Shown: one piece after another, positions 1-9,403 of the stretch
Numbering within the stretch: the first letter of the stretch is position 1
Layout of the letters: each line of letters begins with the position of its first letter
Assembly: GCA_050250665.1 (NCBI GenBank)
Contig: JBFWOF010000024.1
Span: forward strand, 1-64,000
DNA: 64,000 nucleotides
Direction: 5' to 3'
Source of the DNA: JADKFD01 sp050250665
GTDB taxonomy: Bacteria; Pseudomonadota; Gammaproteobacteria; Xanthomonadales; SZUA-5
The notes under the pieces: generated by a model
What the model was told of the DNA's origin: nothing
Seen by the model: only the letters and a program-made list of their open reading frames with translations
Database searches by the model: none
Program-made: the position numbers and the translations under genes

Positions 1-210
1 TACGGTGGGAGCGGCTTCAGCCGCGATCGGGTGCGTCGCGGGTCTCGGATTCTCCAGTCGCGACGCGGGGTCGCTCCTACGGTGGGAGCGGCTTCAGCCG
101 CGAACGGGTGTGCCGCGGGTCTCGGATTCTCCGGTCGCGACGCAAGGTCGCTCCTACAGTGGGAGCGGCTTCAGCCGCGATCGGGTGTACCGCAGGCTTC
201 CTGGTGCACG
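1..210. repeat. 77-bp tandem repeat, about 2.6 copies, cut by window start
   Basis: The motif TACGGTGGGAGCGGCTTCAG recurs at 1, 78 and (as TACAGTGGG...) 155, a period of exactly 77 bp. Each unit holds the arm GTGGGAGCGGCTTCAGCCGCGA and a second arm GTCGCGACGC(G/A)(G/A)GGTCGCTCC, so it is built from the same extragenic palindromic element found elsewhere in this window. The array continues off the left edge, so the copy number is unknown. Short open frames through it encode only the repeat and are not genes. Confidence 0.9.
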
Positions 211-251
211 TCTAGCCATCGCCCACACACGGTGAGGCGTAGGCTCGCGTC

Positions 252-854
252 ATGAATCGAGCAACCGCCACACCATTCAACCCCTTACCAATGCTGCTGC
301 TGACCTTGTCCATGACGAGTGGCGCATTTGCATCCGAACCGGAGCCCGCCATGACCACGCCCGCACAGACGCTGATGGATTTCAGCGACAGCGACCAGAC
401 CCGCTGGTATGCGGTTAACGATGGCGTCATGGGCGGACTCTCGCAGGGCGCGCCTGTGCGACAGGATGGCCAACTACGCTTCAGTGGCGTGCTCTCACTG
501 GCGAACAACGGCGGCTTTTCCTCGGTACGGACCAGTGGCAGAAGCTTTGATCTGAGCGGGATCGAGGCGCTCCGGCTGCGCGTCAAGGGCGACGGACGAA
601 GCTACCAGTTGCGCCTGGCTACCGATGCGCGATTCCGCGGCTCACCGGTGTCCTACGGCGCCACCTTCGCCACCGAGGCAGATCGTTGGATCGAGGTGCG
701 CATCCCACTGGATGATCTGAAACCGAGCTACCGCGGCTATCAGCTTGAGGGTCCGCCGCTGGATCCAGCGCGCGTGCAGGAAATCGGTCTGCTGATCGGC
801 GACAAGCGCGAGGGAGCCTTCAGCTTGCTGGTGGACTCGATTGCCGCTGAGTAG
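252..854 (+). CDS. CIA30 family (complex I intermediate-associated protein 30-like) exported protein
   Basis: This is a 200-residue protein with a hydrophobic N-terminal signal (about residues 12-27, ending ..GAFASEP). The rest matches the CIA30 / NADH:ubiquinone oxidoreductase intermediate-associated fold, a galactose-binding-like beta sandwich: DFSDSDQTRWYAVNDGVMGG, then a GGFSSVR strand, LRVKGDGRSYQLRL and a C-terminal EIGLLIGDKREGAFSLLVDSI. Mitochondrial CIA30 helps assemble complex I. Bacterial stand-alone versions have no settled function, and the signal peptide here argues for a periplasmic role rather than complex I assembly. The start is the ATG just ahead of the signal peptide. The gene stands alone between the repeat array and a convergent minus-strand gene. 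Confidence 0.8.
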   Translation: MNRATATPFNPLPMLLLTLSMTSGAFASEPEPAMTTPAQTLMDFSDSDQTRWYAVNDGVMGGLSQGAPVRQDGQLRFSGVLSLANNGGFSSVRTSGRSFDLSGIEALRLRVKGDGRSYQLRLATDARFRGSPVSYGATFATEADRWIEVRIPLDDLKPSYRGYQLEGPPLDPARVQEIGLLIGDKREGAFSLLVDSIAAE

Positions 855-944
855 CACCTGAAAAGACCGGCGCGGCGAACTACTCGAAACCACTGGCAAA
901 CACTGCACCCGGCGGTCCGCCCGGCGTGGTGATCGCGGCCGGCA

Positions 945-2772
945 TCAGGCCTTCCGGGAGGCGATCCACTCGTCGATCTGGCGCTCGAGGATGAAGATCG
1001 GCAAGGCACCGGAGCCGAGTACGACATCGTGGAAGCCGCGGATATCGAAGCGCTCTCCAAGTTCGCTGCGGGCTTTCTCGCGCAGTTCCAGGATCTTCAG
1101 CATGCCCACCTTGTAGGCCAGGGCCTGACCCGGGTTGACCAGGTAGCGTTCGATCTCGGCGACGACTTCACCGTGGCCCATGCCGGTGTGGCTCTCCATG
1201 TAGTCGATGGCCTGTTCGCGGCTCCAGCGCTTGGCATGCATGCCGGTATCGACCACCAGCCGCACGGCGCGGAACATCTCGGCCTGCAGCCGACCGAGGT
1301 TGTCCAACGGCTTGCTCTGGAAGCCGGCCTCCCAGGCCAGCTGCTCGGCGTACAAGGCCCAGCCTTCCGAGTAGACCGTGAATCCGAGGAAGTTGCGGAA
1401 CATCGGCAGGCCCTTGAGTTCCTGCGCCAACGAGCCCTGGAAGTGATGTCCGGGGATGGCTTCGTGGTAGGCCAGCGTGCGCATGCCGAAACGCGGGATA
1501 TCGGCCACGCTGCGCAGATTGGCGTAAAACACGCCCGGTCGCTTGCCGTCCAATGAGCCACGCTGATAGTAGGCACCGGGTGCGGTCTTCTCCGAGAATT
1601 GCGGGTACCCGGCGCACTTCCACCGAAGCCTCGGGGCGACGATTGAACCAGTCGCCGAGATTGGCATTGACCTCGTCGATGATGGCCTGATAGTCGGCCA
1701 GGATCTGCTCCCGACCGGCATCGGTGTCTGGATACAGCTGATCCTCACGCTTGCCGATCAACTGCACGCGCTCGCCGATGCTGCCTTCGGTCAGGCCTTC
1801 GGCCTGCAGGATCGCGTCCATTTCCGTGCCGATCCGTTCGACTTCGGCGAGACCGATCTGGTGAATCTCGTCGGCGCTCATGTCGGTGGTGGTCTGGTTG
1901 CGGATGCGCCAGGCGTAATAGGCCGCGCCATCGGGCAGGCGCCAGGCGCCATCGTTGCTGGTGGCCTTGGACAACAGTGCTTCGTGATGGGCAATCAGGC
2001 GCTGGTAAGCCGGATACACCACCTCATCGATGGCGCTGGCTACCTCGGTGCGCAATTCCTCGCGCAGGGATTCCGAGAGTTGCTCTGGCGGGATCTTCGC
2101 CAGCTTTTCGTCAAAGCTGGTGTACAGCATGTGCTCGCGCGCCGGGGAAGCGATGAAACCCCGCATCTGTTCCAGCACTTTCTCCACGGTGAATTGCGGT
2201 GGCAGGATGCCCAGCGATTCGCGATGGCGCAGGCCTTCCAGCACCTGATCGAACTTGGTGCCAAACAGGCGCAACCGGCTGATGTAATCGCGGGCGTCGC
2301 GCTCGCTCTCCACGAAGTGGCTGTCGGCCATGAAGTTCGGCAGGCCACTCTGCGCCCCGAACATCTGATTGACCGGGAAATTGTGGTAGCGGAAGCGCTT
2401 GCCGTCCTTGACCAGATCGCCGAGGAAGGAGTCGAAGATGTCGTAGGAAATCAGTGCCTGACCCTGGTAGTCAGCGCGCTCGTAGCGCTTGAAGGTGGCG
2501 TAATCCCGCTCCAGCTTGGCCAACTCGGCTTCACCGTGCGCCAGCGAATCATCGCCGAGTTTGGCGTTGTGACCCTTGATGCCCATCGGTTCCAGCAGCC
2601 GCATCTGCGTGAGCATCTCCGGATTGTCGAGCGCGAACTGCAGGAATACGCGGCCATAGAACCAGTTGATGCTGAGCGGCTTGCCGTACCAGGTATGTGC
2701 CGCCAGCGCGCCGCCGAGCAGCAGCGCCACAGCCAGCAATAAGGAAATCCACTTGAGCAGGCGCTTGATCAT
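945..2772 (-). pseudogene. DUF885 family metallopeptidase-like protein, frameshifted
   Basis: Reading from the ATG at 2772 (MIKRLLKWISLLLA, a membrane anchor or signal) gives a DUF885 protein that runs in frame to about position 1600. It then continues in another frame to a stop at 945. The downstream part carries the hallmark YHEAIPGHHFQ motif (HExxxGHH, putative metal ligands) and the usual C-terminal ..ERQIDEWIA. The switch lies at GCAATTCTC (plus-strand 1595-1602). Removing one base there gives a continuous 608-residue protein, a normal length for the family. Both halves look well conserved, so the indel is either very recent or a sequence error. DUF885 proteins are lipoprotein-like or exported, and some are dipeptidyl carboxypeptidases. 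If the lesion is real, the metal site is separated from the N-terminal half and the protein is inactive. Confidence 0.8.
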
Positions 2773-2892
2773 GACGGGCGATTCCAGGTGAGCCGACCGC
2801 AAAGTGTGCCAGCACCAGCGGCACTTGGAGCCCGCCAATGGTCATGGCGAACTGCATGCGGGAGTATCCTGATCCGCCGCCCGGAGCTTTCC

Positions 2893-3570
2893 ATGCTGAG
2901 CCTGCGACCTGTATGCGAATCCTGTGGCCGCGCCCTGCCGACAGATTCTGCCGATGCCCGCATCTGCAGCTACGAATGCACCTTCTGCGCCGACTGCAGC
3001 GATGGCCATCTGCAGGGGCGCTGTCCCAATTGCGCGGGCGAATTGCTGCCCCGACCCAGACGGGTGGTCGCAACACGATCGTCTTCAGCCAACCCCGCCC
3101 AAGCCGGCAGCGACCTCATGATCGCGCCCGCGGAGCCCAATGACCTGGACGATCTGGCACCTCTGTTCGATCAGTACCGGATGTTCTACGAACAGACCAG
3201 CGACCTTGCCGGCGCCCGGCAATTCCTGCAGACCCGAATGGCGCGCAGTGAATCGACCATTCTTCTGGCCAGACGTCATCAACGGGCAGCCGGCTTCTGT
3301 CAGCTGTACCCGATCTTCTCCTCGGTCTCCATGCAATCAAGCTGGCTGCTCAACGATCTGTACGTCAGCGCCGAGGAGCGCCGCCACGGCGTGGGCCGCC
3401 AGTTGCTCGATGCCGCAAAGGCGTTTGCCCAGGGCCGCAATGCCGGCTGGCTGATGCTGCAGACCCATCGCGACAATCGCACCGCACAGGCTCTCTACGA
3501 AGGCAGCGGCTGGGAGCGCGACGATGAGTTTCTGACCTATTTCGCTTACCCCCGCGAGAGGGGTAGCTAG
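2893..3570 (+). CDS. DUF1272-GNAT acetyltransferase fusion
   Basis: This 225-residue protein joins two domains. Residues 1-60 are a cysteine-rich DUF1272 zinc-ribbon-like module (MLSLRPVCESCGRALP, then CSYECTFCADC and CPNCAGELLPRP, with paired cysteines). After a linker, residues 75-225 form a GNAT N-acetyltransferase (IAPAEPNDLDDLAPLF; acetyl-CoA loop RRHGVGRQLL; C-terminal NRTAQALYEGSGW). The ATG at 2893 is chosen because DUF1272 proteins normally begin MLxLRPxCE. Longer in-frame starts only add unconserved sequence overlapping the divergent upstream gene. DUF1272 is usually a small stand-alone protein. The substrate is unknown, and a protein or amino-acid N-acetyltransferase is likely from the family. 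Confidence 0.85.
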   Translation: MLSLRPVCESCGRALPTDSADARICSYECTFCADCSDGHLQGRCPNCAGELLPRPRRVVATRSSSANPAQAGSDLMIAPAEPNDLDDLAPLFDQYRMFYEQTSDLAGARQFLQTRMARSESTILLARRHQRAAGFCQLYPIFSSVSMQSSWLLNDLYVSAEERRHGVGRQLLDAAKAFAQGRNAGWLMLQTHRDNRTAQALYEGSGWERDDEFLTYFAYPRERGS

Positions 3571-3644
3571 ATCAGCCCCATGACCCCGTATCGCAAGTTA
3601 TTGATTTTCGGGACTCGTGAGCGCAGCGGCGGCTTCGTCCACTT

Positions 3645-3718
3645 GTAGGAGCGCCCTTGTGGCGCGACCACCGCTGCGGACCTGCGGCTTGGCGGTCGCG
3701 ACGCGAGGTCGCTCCTAC
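3645..3718. repeat. Extragenic palindromic repeat (GTAGGAGCG type)
   Basis: Two inverted arms, GTAGGAGCGCCCTTGTGGCG (from 3645) and its imperfect complement ending GAGGTCGCTCCTAC (to 3718), flank a ~26-bp spacer. The arms match the elements at 20811-21193, 36914-36983 and 48799-48822, so this is one copy of a dispersed family. The rest of the 3571-3918 gap shows no gene. Confidence 0.85.
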
Positions 3719-3918
3719 AGGCAGTTTGTGGTTCATGGCCTGTGGGCAGTTTCGGGACGGAACACGTGGCTCGCATCGACACCGGAACGACACCTTCGCC
3801 CCTCGGAGAGATCGCCTAACCTCCCGCCAGCCCTTCCTCGGCCTGGCAATGCCGCAAATACGATAAATTCGCATTTGACATGGTCTGCTTCGCAACTCCT
3901 TTGTCACGAGTAGACAGC

Positions 3919-4197
3919 ATGTCCATCACGCGAATCCTGGGCGTCGGCCTGACGCTCTGCCTGGCCGCACCAGCCTATGCCACCGGCCTGGCCACCTGTG
4001 AATCCGGCCCGAAATCCGGCTGGCAAGCTACCGAAGTTCTGCAGAAGCAGCTCACCGAGAAAGGTTGGACAGTGCGACGCATCAAGGAGGACGGCGGCTG
4101 CTATGAGGTCTATGCGCTGGATGAATCGGGCCGTCGCGTCGAGGCCTATTTCCACCCAGTGACCCTCGATCCGGTGCCGACCGAAGACGATCATTGA
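3919..4197 (+). CDS. Small exported PepSY-like protein
   Basis: This is a 92-residue protein with a signal peptide (MSITRILGVGLTLCLAAPAYA). The mature domain is of PepSY type: a helix (EVLQKQLTEKGWTVRRIK) followed by strands CYEVYALDESGRRVEAYFHP and VTLDPV. PepSY proteins of this size are periplasmic and are often paired with b-type cytochromes. That is the case here, because the stop codon overlaps the TTG start of the next gene. The ATG at 3919 is chosen because it begins the signal peptide. The likely role is as a periplasmic partner of the cytochrome encoded next; PepSY proteins have been linked to protease inhibition and to flavin or iron redox. Confidence 0.8.
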   Translation: MSITRILGVGLTLCLAAPAYATGLATCESGPKSGWQATEVLQKQLTEKGWTVRRIKEDGGCYEVYALDESGRRVEAYFHPVTLDPVPTEDDH

Positions 4198-4739
4198 AGC
4201 CACCACTGGAAAAGATTTGGGACGCGCCTGTGCGCGTCCTGCACCTGTGTTTCATCGTTGGAGTCGGCGCCGCCTGGCTCACCCGCCACACACCAGGTAC
4301 CTGGCATGAATGGCTGGGCTACGGCGTGCTGGTGGCTGTCCTCTTGCGCCTGATCTGGGGTTTTGTGGGCTCCCCCAGCGCCCGCTTCGGGTCCTTCGTT
4401 CGCGGACCGCGAGCAACCCTGGCTTATGGGCGCAAGCTGCTGGACGGCCGTGCACCGCGCTACCGCGGCCACAATCCGCTGGGCGCCTGGATGATCCTGA
4501 CGCTGCTGACGCTGCTCCTGGTGATCAGCGTCAGCGGCTGGTTGTCGACCACCGATCGCTACTGGGGCATCGCCTGGGTTATGGATCTGCATCTGTATAG
4601 CTCGTGGGCATTGTTGATGCTGGTTCCGATCCATGTCGCCGGGGTGCTCCATGCATCCTGGAAACATCGGGAGAATCTTGTGGCAGGCATGCTTCACGGT
4701 GGCAAGCGGATGGCCAACGGCAACGATAAGGACATCTGA
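4194..4739 (+). CDS. Cytochrome b561-type membrane protein
   Basis: This is a 181-residue integral membrane protein of the bacterial cytochrome b561 / Ni-Fe hydrogenase b-subunit family. It begins KIWDAPVRVLHLCFIVGVG, with a histidine typical of heme b ligation, and has about four hydrophobic segments. Further ligand-type histidines sit in WHEWLGYGVL and in the last pair of helices (DLHLYSSWALLMLVPIHVAG). The start is a TTG whose last two bases form the TGA stop of the PepSY gene (TTGA overlap), so the two are probably translationally coupled. The likely function is transfer of electrons between the quinone pool and a periplasmic partner. Confidence 0.85.
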   Translation: MKPPLEKIWDAPVRVLHLCFIVGVGAAWLTRHTPGTWHEWLGYGVLVAVLLRLIWGFVGSPSARFGSFVRGPRATLAYGRKLLDGRAPRYRGHNPLGAWMILTLLTLLLVISVSGWLSTTDRYWGIAWVMDLHLYSSWALLMLVPIHVAGVLHASWKHRENLVAGMLHGGKRMANGNDKDI

Positions 4740-4978
4740 CGCACACCCATCATTTTCTTTACAACTTGGCTGTGCCGCCGGGTCTGCAATCGCCGATGAT
4801 GTGGCGGCCGGCTGCAAGCAGCCGCCTGCGCCTCGGTTCTTGCGGAAGTCGACGCTTGCCCACAGCATGACCGCACTCAGACACTTCCTGGCTCGGCGGA
4901 ACGGCCCACTCGGGTCGAACGGCAAGCGCTGCTGCCAGTTCGTGCTTTGTCTGAATCGACGGCTCTGGTACTGAACCC

Positions 4979-7282
4979 ATGATCCCACGCTGGCTCAAAG
5001 TACCTCCTGAGGTCAGCCACAACCCGGTCTTGGCAGTGCGCTGGCGGGTATTTCACGTCATCGCGCTGGTGATGCTCTGTGGATTGCCCATTGTCGCGCT
5101 GATCGTGTTTCTCGCCCATCGCCCAATGATTGCCGGTCACAACATCGCCGCCTTGGTGCCTTTGCTCGCTTTCGTCATCGTCCTTGCTGCCCTGCGCGTC
5201 GCCCGACGCGGCCGCCTGGACCTCGGTCGCGCCATGCTGGCGGCGCTGCACACCTCCCTGCTGGCCACCGGGATGCTGCTGGGGGACGGGCTCCATGACA
5301 TGGCGGTCACCCTGCTCGGCGCCTCGATGTTGATCGGCAGCCTGCTGCTGGATCGCTGGTCCTACGCCCTCCTGGCGACAGCGGCGGTGATGCTGTGCGC
5401 GGCAGTGGGCGTCGCGGAATTGAACGGTTTGCTGATCACCGATTACCACGGGCTGCTAACCTGGGATCGGGTGGTCTTTGTCTGCATCACGCTGGCGCTG
5501 ACAGCGATACCGGTCAGAGCGCTGATGGAAGTGCTGGAACGATCGCTGATCGCCGTGACCGAACGCAACCAGCTGCTGGCCGCCAGCAATGCCGAACTGG
5601 AGGCCCAGCGTGATGCGATCTCCAGTCTGGAGGAACGGTTCGCCAAGATCTTTCAGACTTCGCCCGATCCGATGCTGATCAGCCGCAAGTCCGACGGCCG
5701 GATTGTCGAGGTCAACGATGCCTGGGTGGCCGTTTTCGGCTACCAGCGCAGCGAGTGCGTGGGCATGACCGGCCCCGATCTGGGACTATGGGTGGAGCCC
5801 AGCGATCGCGCGCTGGTGCTCAAGCACCTCGAGACCGGGAATCCCCTGCGCAGCTTCGAGACGCGCTTGCGCAAGAAGAACGGGGAAATTGCCGCCGTCT
5901 CGATGTCTGCCGAAGTGATTGATCTGGATGGAGTCGACCATCTGATCATCCCGGTCATCGATGTGACCGAACGCAAGCAGGCAGAGAGTCGGATTCGCTT
6001 TCTGGCGACTCGCGACGCCCTGACCGGCCTCCCCAACCGGATGGCGCTGATGGAGCATCTGAGCGAAGCCATGTCCGACGCTGAAGGCAGCGGCGCCAGC
6101 GTGGCCCTGCTGTTTCTGGACCTGGATCGCTTCAAGTCGATCAACGACTCGCTGGGTCATCTGCTGGGTGACGCCTTTCTGCGGGCGGTGGCCCAGCGCC
6201 TCAGCCCGCTGTTGGGAGAAGGAGAAAGCCTGTCCAGGCTGGGAGGCGACGAGTTCGTGGTCGTGATCAGTTCGATGGGCTCGCGCGAGCGGGCCGCACA
6301 GCTGGCGCAGCGCATGCTGGATGCGCTGCGCCAACCGCTGGCCGTGGAGGAACACGAACTCAGCCGTGACGCCAGTGTGGGCATCAGCATCTTTCCTGCC
6401 GACGCCAGCGAACCCAGTACGCTGCTGCGCAATGCCGACACCGCCATGTATCACGCCAAGGCCGGCGGTGGCGGCGGCTATCGCTTCTTCACGGCCGACA
6501 TGAACGAACGCGCCCAGCGCCGGCTGTGGATGGAGGAAGGCTTGCGCTCGGCGCTGGAACTGGGCCAGTTCGAAATGCATTACCAGCCCAAGGTCGAGAT
6601 CGGCTCAGGGCAGGTCACCGGATTCGAAGCCCTGTTGCGCTGGCACCACCCAAGCCTGGGCGAGATTCCACCAAACCAGTTCATCGAAGTGGCCGAAGAA
6701 ACCGGGCAGATCGTGCCCATCGGCCGCTGGGTATTCGCCGAGGTCTGCCGGCAGATGGCGCGCTGGCACGAACAGGGGATGCACGCCACCATTGCCATCA
6801 ACCTGTCGGTTCGGCAGTTCACCACAGAGCTCTATCGCGACATCCGGGACACCCTCGCCGCCAGCGGGATCGATCCCAAGCTGGTCGAGGTGGAAATCAC
6901 CGAGAGCCTGTTCATGCAGGACCCGATCGCGGTCGGCGGCATCCTCGGGGCGATCTCTGCCCTGGGTGTTCGCGTGGCTCTGGATGACTTCGGTACCGGT
7001 TTCTCCTCGCTGACCGCGCTGCGACGCTTCGCCATCGACACCCTGAAGATCGATCGCGCCTTCATCGTCGACATCGAACGCAATCAGCAGGATCTGGCGA
7101 TCGTGCGGGCAGTGATCGGCATGGCCCGCAGCATCGGCGCGCGCGTGATTGCCGAGGGCGTGGAGCGCCAGGCACAGCTGGGCATCCTGCGCGGCATGGG
7201 CTGCGACGAATATCAGGGCTTCCTGTACGCAAGGCCGATGCCGGCGGCGGAGGTGGCGGCCCAGTTCCTGAAGCGCAGCTAG
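4979..7282 (+). CDS. Membrane PAS-GGDEF-EAL c-di-GMP synthase/phosphodiesterase
   Basis: The order in this 767-residue protein is: about six N-terminal membrane helices (25-190), a PAS sensor (about 215-340), GGDEF (about 345-515) and EAL (about 525-767). The GGDEF signature is intact (RLGGDEF, motif at about 422-426) with metal-binding LFLDLDRFKSIND. The EAL domain keeps FEALLRW, the Asn in INLSVRQF, VEITESLF, LDDFGTGFSSL, the lysine in LKIDRAF, AEGVE and the Gln in YQGF. Both activities are therefore possible. In such proteins, sensing through PAS or the membrane part decides the balance. No ligand can be read from the sequence. The stop overlaps the convergent apbE stop by four bases. Confidence 0.95.
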   Translation: MIPRWLKVPPEVSHNPVLAVRWRVFHVIALVMLCGLPIVALIVFLAHRPMIAGHNIAALVPLLAFVIVLAALRVARRGRLDLGRAMLAALHTSLLATGMLLGDGLHDMAVTLLGASMLIGSLLLDRWSYALLATAAVMLCAAVGVAELNGLLITDYHGLLTWDRVVFVCITLALTAIPVRALMEVLERSLIAVTERNQLLAASNAELEAQRDAISSLEERFAKIFQTSPDPMLISRKSDGRIVEVNDAWVAVFGYQRSECVGMTGPDLGLWVEPSDRALVLKHLETGNPLRSFETRLRKKNGEIAAVSMSAEVIDLDGVDHLIIPVIDVTERKQAESRIRFLATRDALTGLPNRMALMEHLSEAMSDAEGSGASVALLFLDLDRFKSINDSLGHLLGDAFLRAVAQRLSPLLGEGESLSRLGGDEFVVVISSMGSRERAAQLAQRMLDALRQPLAVEEHELSRDASVGISIFPADASEPSTLLRNADTAMYHAKAGGGGGYRFFTADMNERAQRRLWMEEGLRSALELGQFEMHYQPKVEIGSGQVTGFEALLRWHHPSLGEIPPNQFIEVAEETGQIVPIGRWVFAEVCRQMARWHEQGMHATIAINLSVRQFTTELYRDIRDTLAASGIDPKLVEVEITESLFMQDPIAVGGILGAISALGVRVALDDFGTGFSSLTALRRFAIDTLKIDRAFIVDIERNQQDLAIVRAVIGMARSIGARVIAEGVERQAQLGILRGMGCDEYQGFLYARPMPAAEVAAQFLKRS

Positions 7283-8220
7283 AGCCTTGGCGGATCCGGG
7301 TCGACCCATGCCACCGTGCCGCCGATCCGGCCGTCGGCGGACACCGTCAGATGGGGCAGTCCCAGCTCTCGCAGGTAAGCGGCTCCCGCGTCGACGCCGA
7401 GCAGCATCGCCAGAGTGGCTGCCGCACCCGCCACCAGACAGTTCGGTGCCAGCACGCTGACGCTGGCAAACCCCGTCACTGGCCAGCCCGTGCGCGGATC
7501 GACGATATGACCATAGCGCTTGCCGTCCAGCAGCAGGCCGCGCTCGTAATCACCGCTGGTGGCGAGGCCGCCTTCGAGCAATTCGATCGCGGCCAGCGCG
7601 GCGGGCAGTCGTGGATGACGCACACCAGCGCGCCACGGCGCGCCGTTGGCGTGGGGCCCGATAACGCTGAGGTCTCCGCCCAGCTCGACGATACCGTGCA
7701 GCAGCCCCTGCTCCCTACAGATCGCCGCCGCCCGGTCGGCCGCGTATTCCTTGACCAGAGAGCCAAGGTCTAGGCGCATGCCCGCCTGCTGCAGCCGCAA
7801 CCAGGGCCGTTGCCAGATCAGGTGCTGCCACCCGCCCGTGGCCATGGCTTGCGCAATCTCGGCCGGGTTCGGCAGTGTTTCACGCGGGCCCGCCCACAAG
7901 CGGGCCAGCGCTCCGGCCGAGATATCGAAGGCACCGCCGCTCTGCTCGTGCAACAGGCTCGCCAGATCCAGCAGATCGGCACTTTCGGCATCGACTTCCA
8001 GCGCTTCGCCACTGCCTGCTGCGGCGCACCACTGCGCCAGCAGACTGTCGTCCCGATAGTGCGAGTACTTCCGTTCCAGACGATCCAGTTCGGCGATAGC
8101 GGCATCAAAAGCGGCCTCGGCGCGCTCGCGAGCCTGGACCTCGATCTGGATCGAACAGGGGCAGCCCATGCTGACGAAATCACGCCGCCAGATCTCTGCC
8201 CCTGACTGCTCCACCGACAT
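7279..8220 (-). CDS. apbE: FAD:protein FMN transferase
   Basis: About 313 residues of the ApbE/NqrM-like family, which uses FAD to attach FMN covalently to Thr/Ser of exported redox proteins. Visible signatures are MGCPCSIQIE near the N-terminus, YSHYRDDS, GGAFDISAG, RLDLGSLVKEYAADRA, ELGGDL, RYGHIVDPRTGWPV and the C-terminal GAAATLAMLLG segment. No clear lipoprotein signal is seen. The ATG at 8220 is preferred, with a GTG at 8226 as an alternative. It is the last gene of a minus-strand run (TlpA, DUF4266, DUF3570, ApbE) with abutting or overlapping genes, so it is almost certainly co-transcribed. No classical FMN-binding domain lies beside it, and its target is unclear. Confidence 0.93.
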   Translation of the reverse strand: MSVEQSGAEIWRRDFVSMGCPCSIQIEVQARERAEAAFDAAIAELDRLERKYSHYRDDSLLAQWCAAAGSGEALEVDAESADLLDLASLLHEQSGGAFDISAGALARLWAGPRETLPNPAEIAQAMATGGWQHLIWQRPWLRLQQAGMRLDLGSLVKEYAADRAAAICREQGLLHGIVELGGDLSVIGPHANGAPWRAGVRHPRLPAALAAIELLEGGLATSGDYERGLLLDGKRYGHIVDPRTGWPVTGFASVSVLAPNCLVAGAAATLAMLLGVDAGAAYLRELGLPHLTVSADGRIGGTVAWVDPDPPRL

Positions 8221-8226
8221 CTGCAC

Positions 8227-9402
8227 TCAATCGAACCGGAAGTCGAATCCAGCCTGGATCTGGGTGTAGCTGACGCGTCCAGGGTCATTGCCGGAACCGA
8301 AACCCAGCGCATCGGTGGCACGATGGCGCTCAAGGCCTATCACCCAGTCCCAGGCACCGAATTGACGCCGCAGATCCAGGCTCGCGGAGACCCCACCACC
8401 GGTGGCCAGTCGATAATCGCTGGAGTAATAGCGCCCGAGTTCGCCGACGCTGGCGAAGGGCGCGTAGAAGCTGCTTTCGCTCTGCGTGTAATAGCGGAAC
8501 CCCGGAATCACACGCCAGTCCTCGGCCAGGGTCTGATACCAGTGTGCCTCCACGGTATGGGAATGCACGCCCCAGTTGTCGATGGAATAGCGCCCGTCCA
8601 GATGCAGGGCGGCATCGCGTTCGATCAGCGCGCGCCGGTAGCGCAGCAGCAACGAGCCCTGCAGGCGCTGATCCGGTCGGGCCTCGTTGAGCACGCGGTC
8701 GCCGGCGAAGAAACGCTTGTAGGGATCCGACAGGAATCCGCTCGATCGAGTGAGCTGCAGCCCGGCCTGCAGCAGGCTCGACCGATCCAGAATGAAACTC
8801 AGGCCGGCGGACGCAGACCAGGTGTTCTTGGTGGCCTGCGCGATGCGCCCGAACTCGGCGGCATCGGTGGGATCGATCCGATCATGCGAAAAGCTGGCGC
8901 CAAGTCCAAGCTCGATGGCGGCGCTCAAGGGCCTGGACCATTCCAGTCCGACAGCAGTGGCGTGATAGTCATCCTCGGCCGAATAGCTGGCCGAGACCGT
9001 GAATTCCCGATCGCCGGCCAGGGCGCGCTGATAGCCCACGCCGAGTTCGCTGCGGCGATCATGGATGCTGGCGCCGCTCATCACCTGCAAGGGCTGGCCG
9101 TTGGCGTCCGGCACGCTGAACCAGGGCGACGATCCGGACATCACCTCGTGGGTCAGATCCACACTGAGACTGGCGCCCTCGCCCGCCGGAGTCAGCAGCC
9201 GGAACTGCTCGGTGCGTACCCGATATCGACGATCGCTGCCGTCCAGCGGCGCCTGCGCGAGGGCGTCCTCGTCATAGTCTCCGTGGCGATAGCTGATGGA
9301 CCTGTCCGCCGCGACCGGTTCAGCCGGTACTGCTGCGGAGCTGACCAGACCGGCCGAGGCAGCCAGCAGTTGCGCCAACAGGGGATTGGGTCTCAGAGCC
9401 AT
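8227..9402 (-). CDS. DUF3570 outer-membrane beta-barrel protein
   Basis: This 391-residue protein has an N-terminal signal (LLAQLLAASAGLVSSAAVPAEP). It is followed by many alternating amphipathic strands and ends in a strand finishing with Phe-Arg-Phe-Asp (AGFDFRFD), typical of an outer-membrane barrel. The opening ISYRHGDYDED and the repeated Ser/Tyr/Arg-rich strands fit DUF3570. DUF3570 genes commonly sit with DUF4266, a thioredoxin and apbE, exactly as here. The biochemical role of the family is unestablished, and an export or redox-linked outer-membrane function is inference. It is separated from the DUF4266 gene by one base. Confidence 0.85.
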   Translation of the reverse strand: MALRPNPLLAQLLAASAGLVSSAAVPAEPVAADRSISYRHGDYDEDALAQAPLDGSDRRYRVRTEQFRLLTPAGEGASLSVDLTHEVMSGSSPWFSVPDANGQPLQVMSGASIHDRRSELGVGYQRALAGDREFTVSASYSAEDDYHATAVGLEWSRPLSAAIELGLGASFSHDRIDPTDAAEFGRIAQATKNTWSASAGLSFILDRSSLLQAGLQLTRSSGFLSDPYKRFFAGDRVLNEARPDQRLQGSLLLRYRRALIERDAALHLDGRYSIDNWGVHSHTVEAHWYQTLAEDWRVIPGFRYYTQSESSFYAPFASVGELGRYYSSDYRLATGGGVSASLDLRRQFGAWDWVIGLERHRATDALGFGSGNDPGRVSYTQIQAGFDFRFD

Positions 9403-9403
9403 C

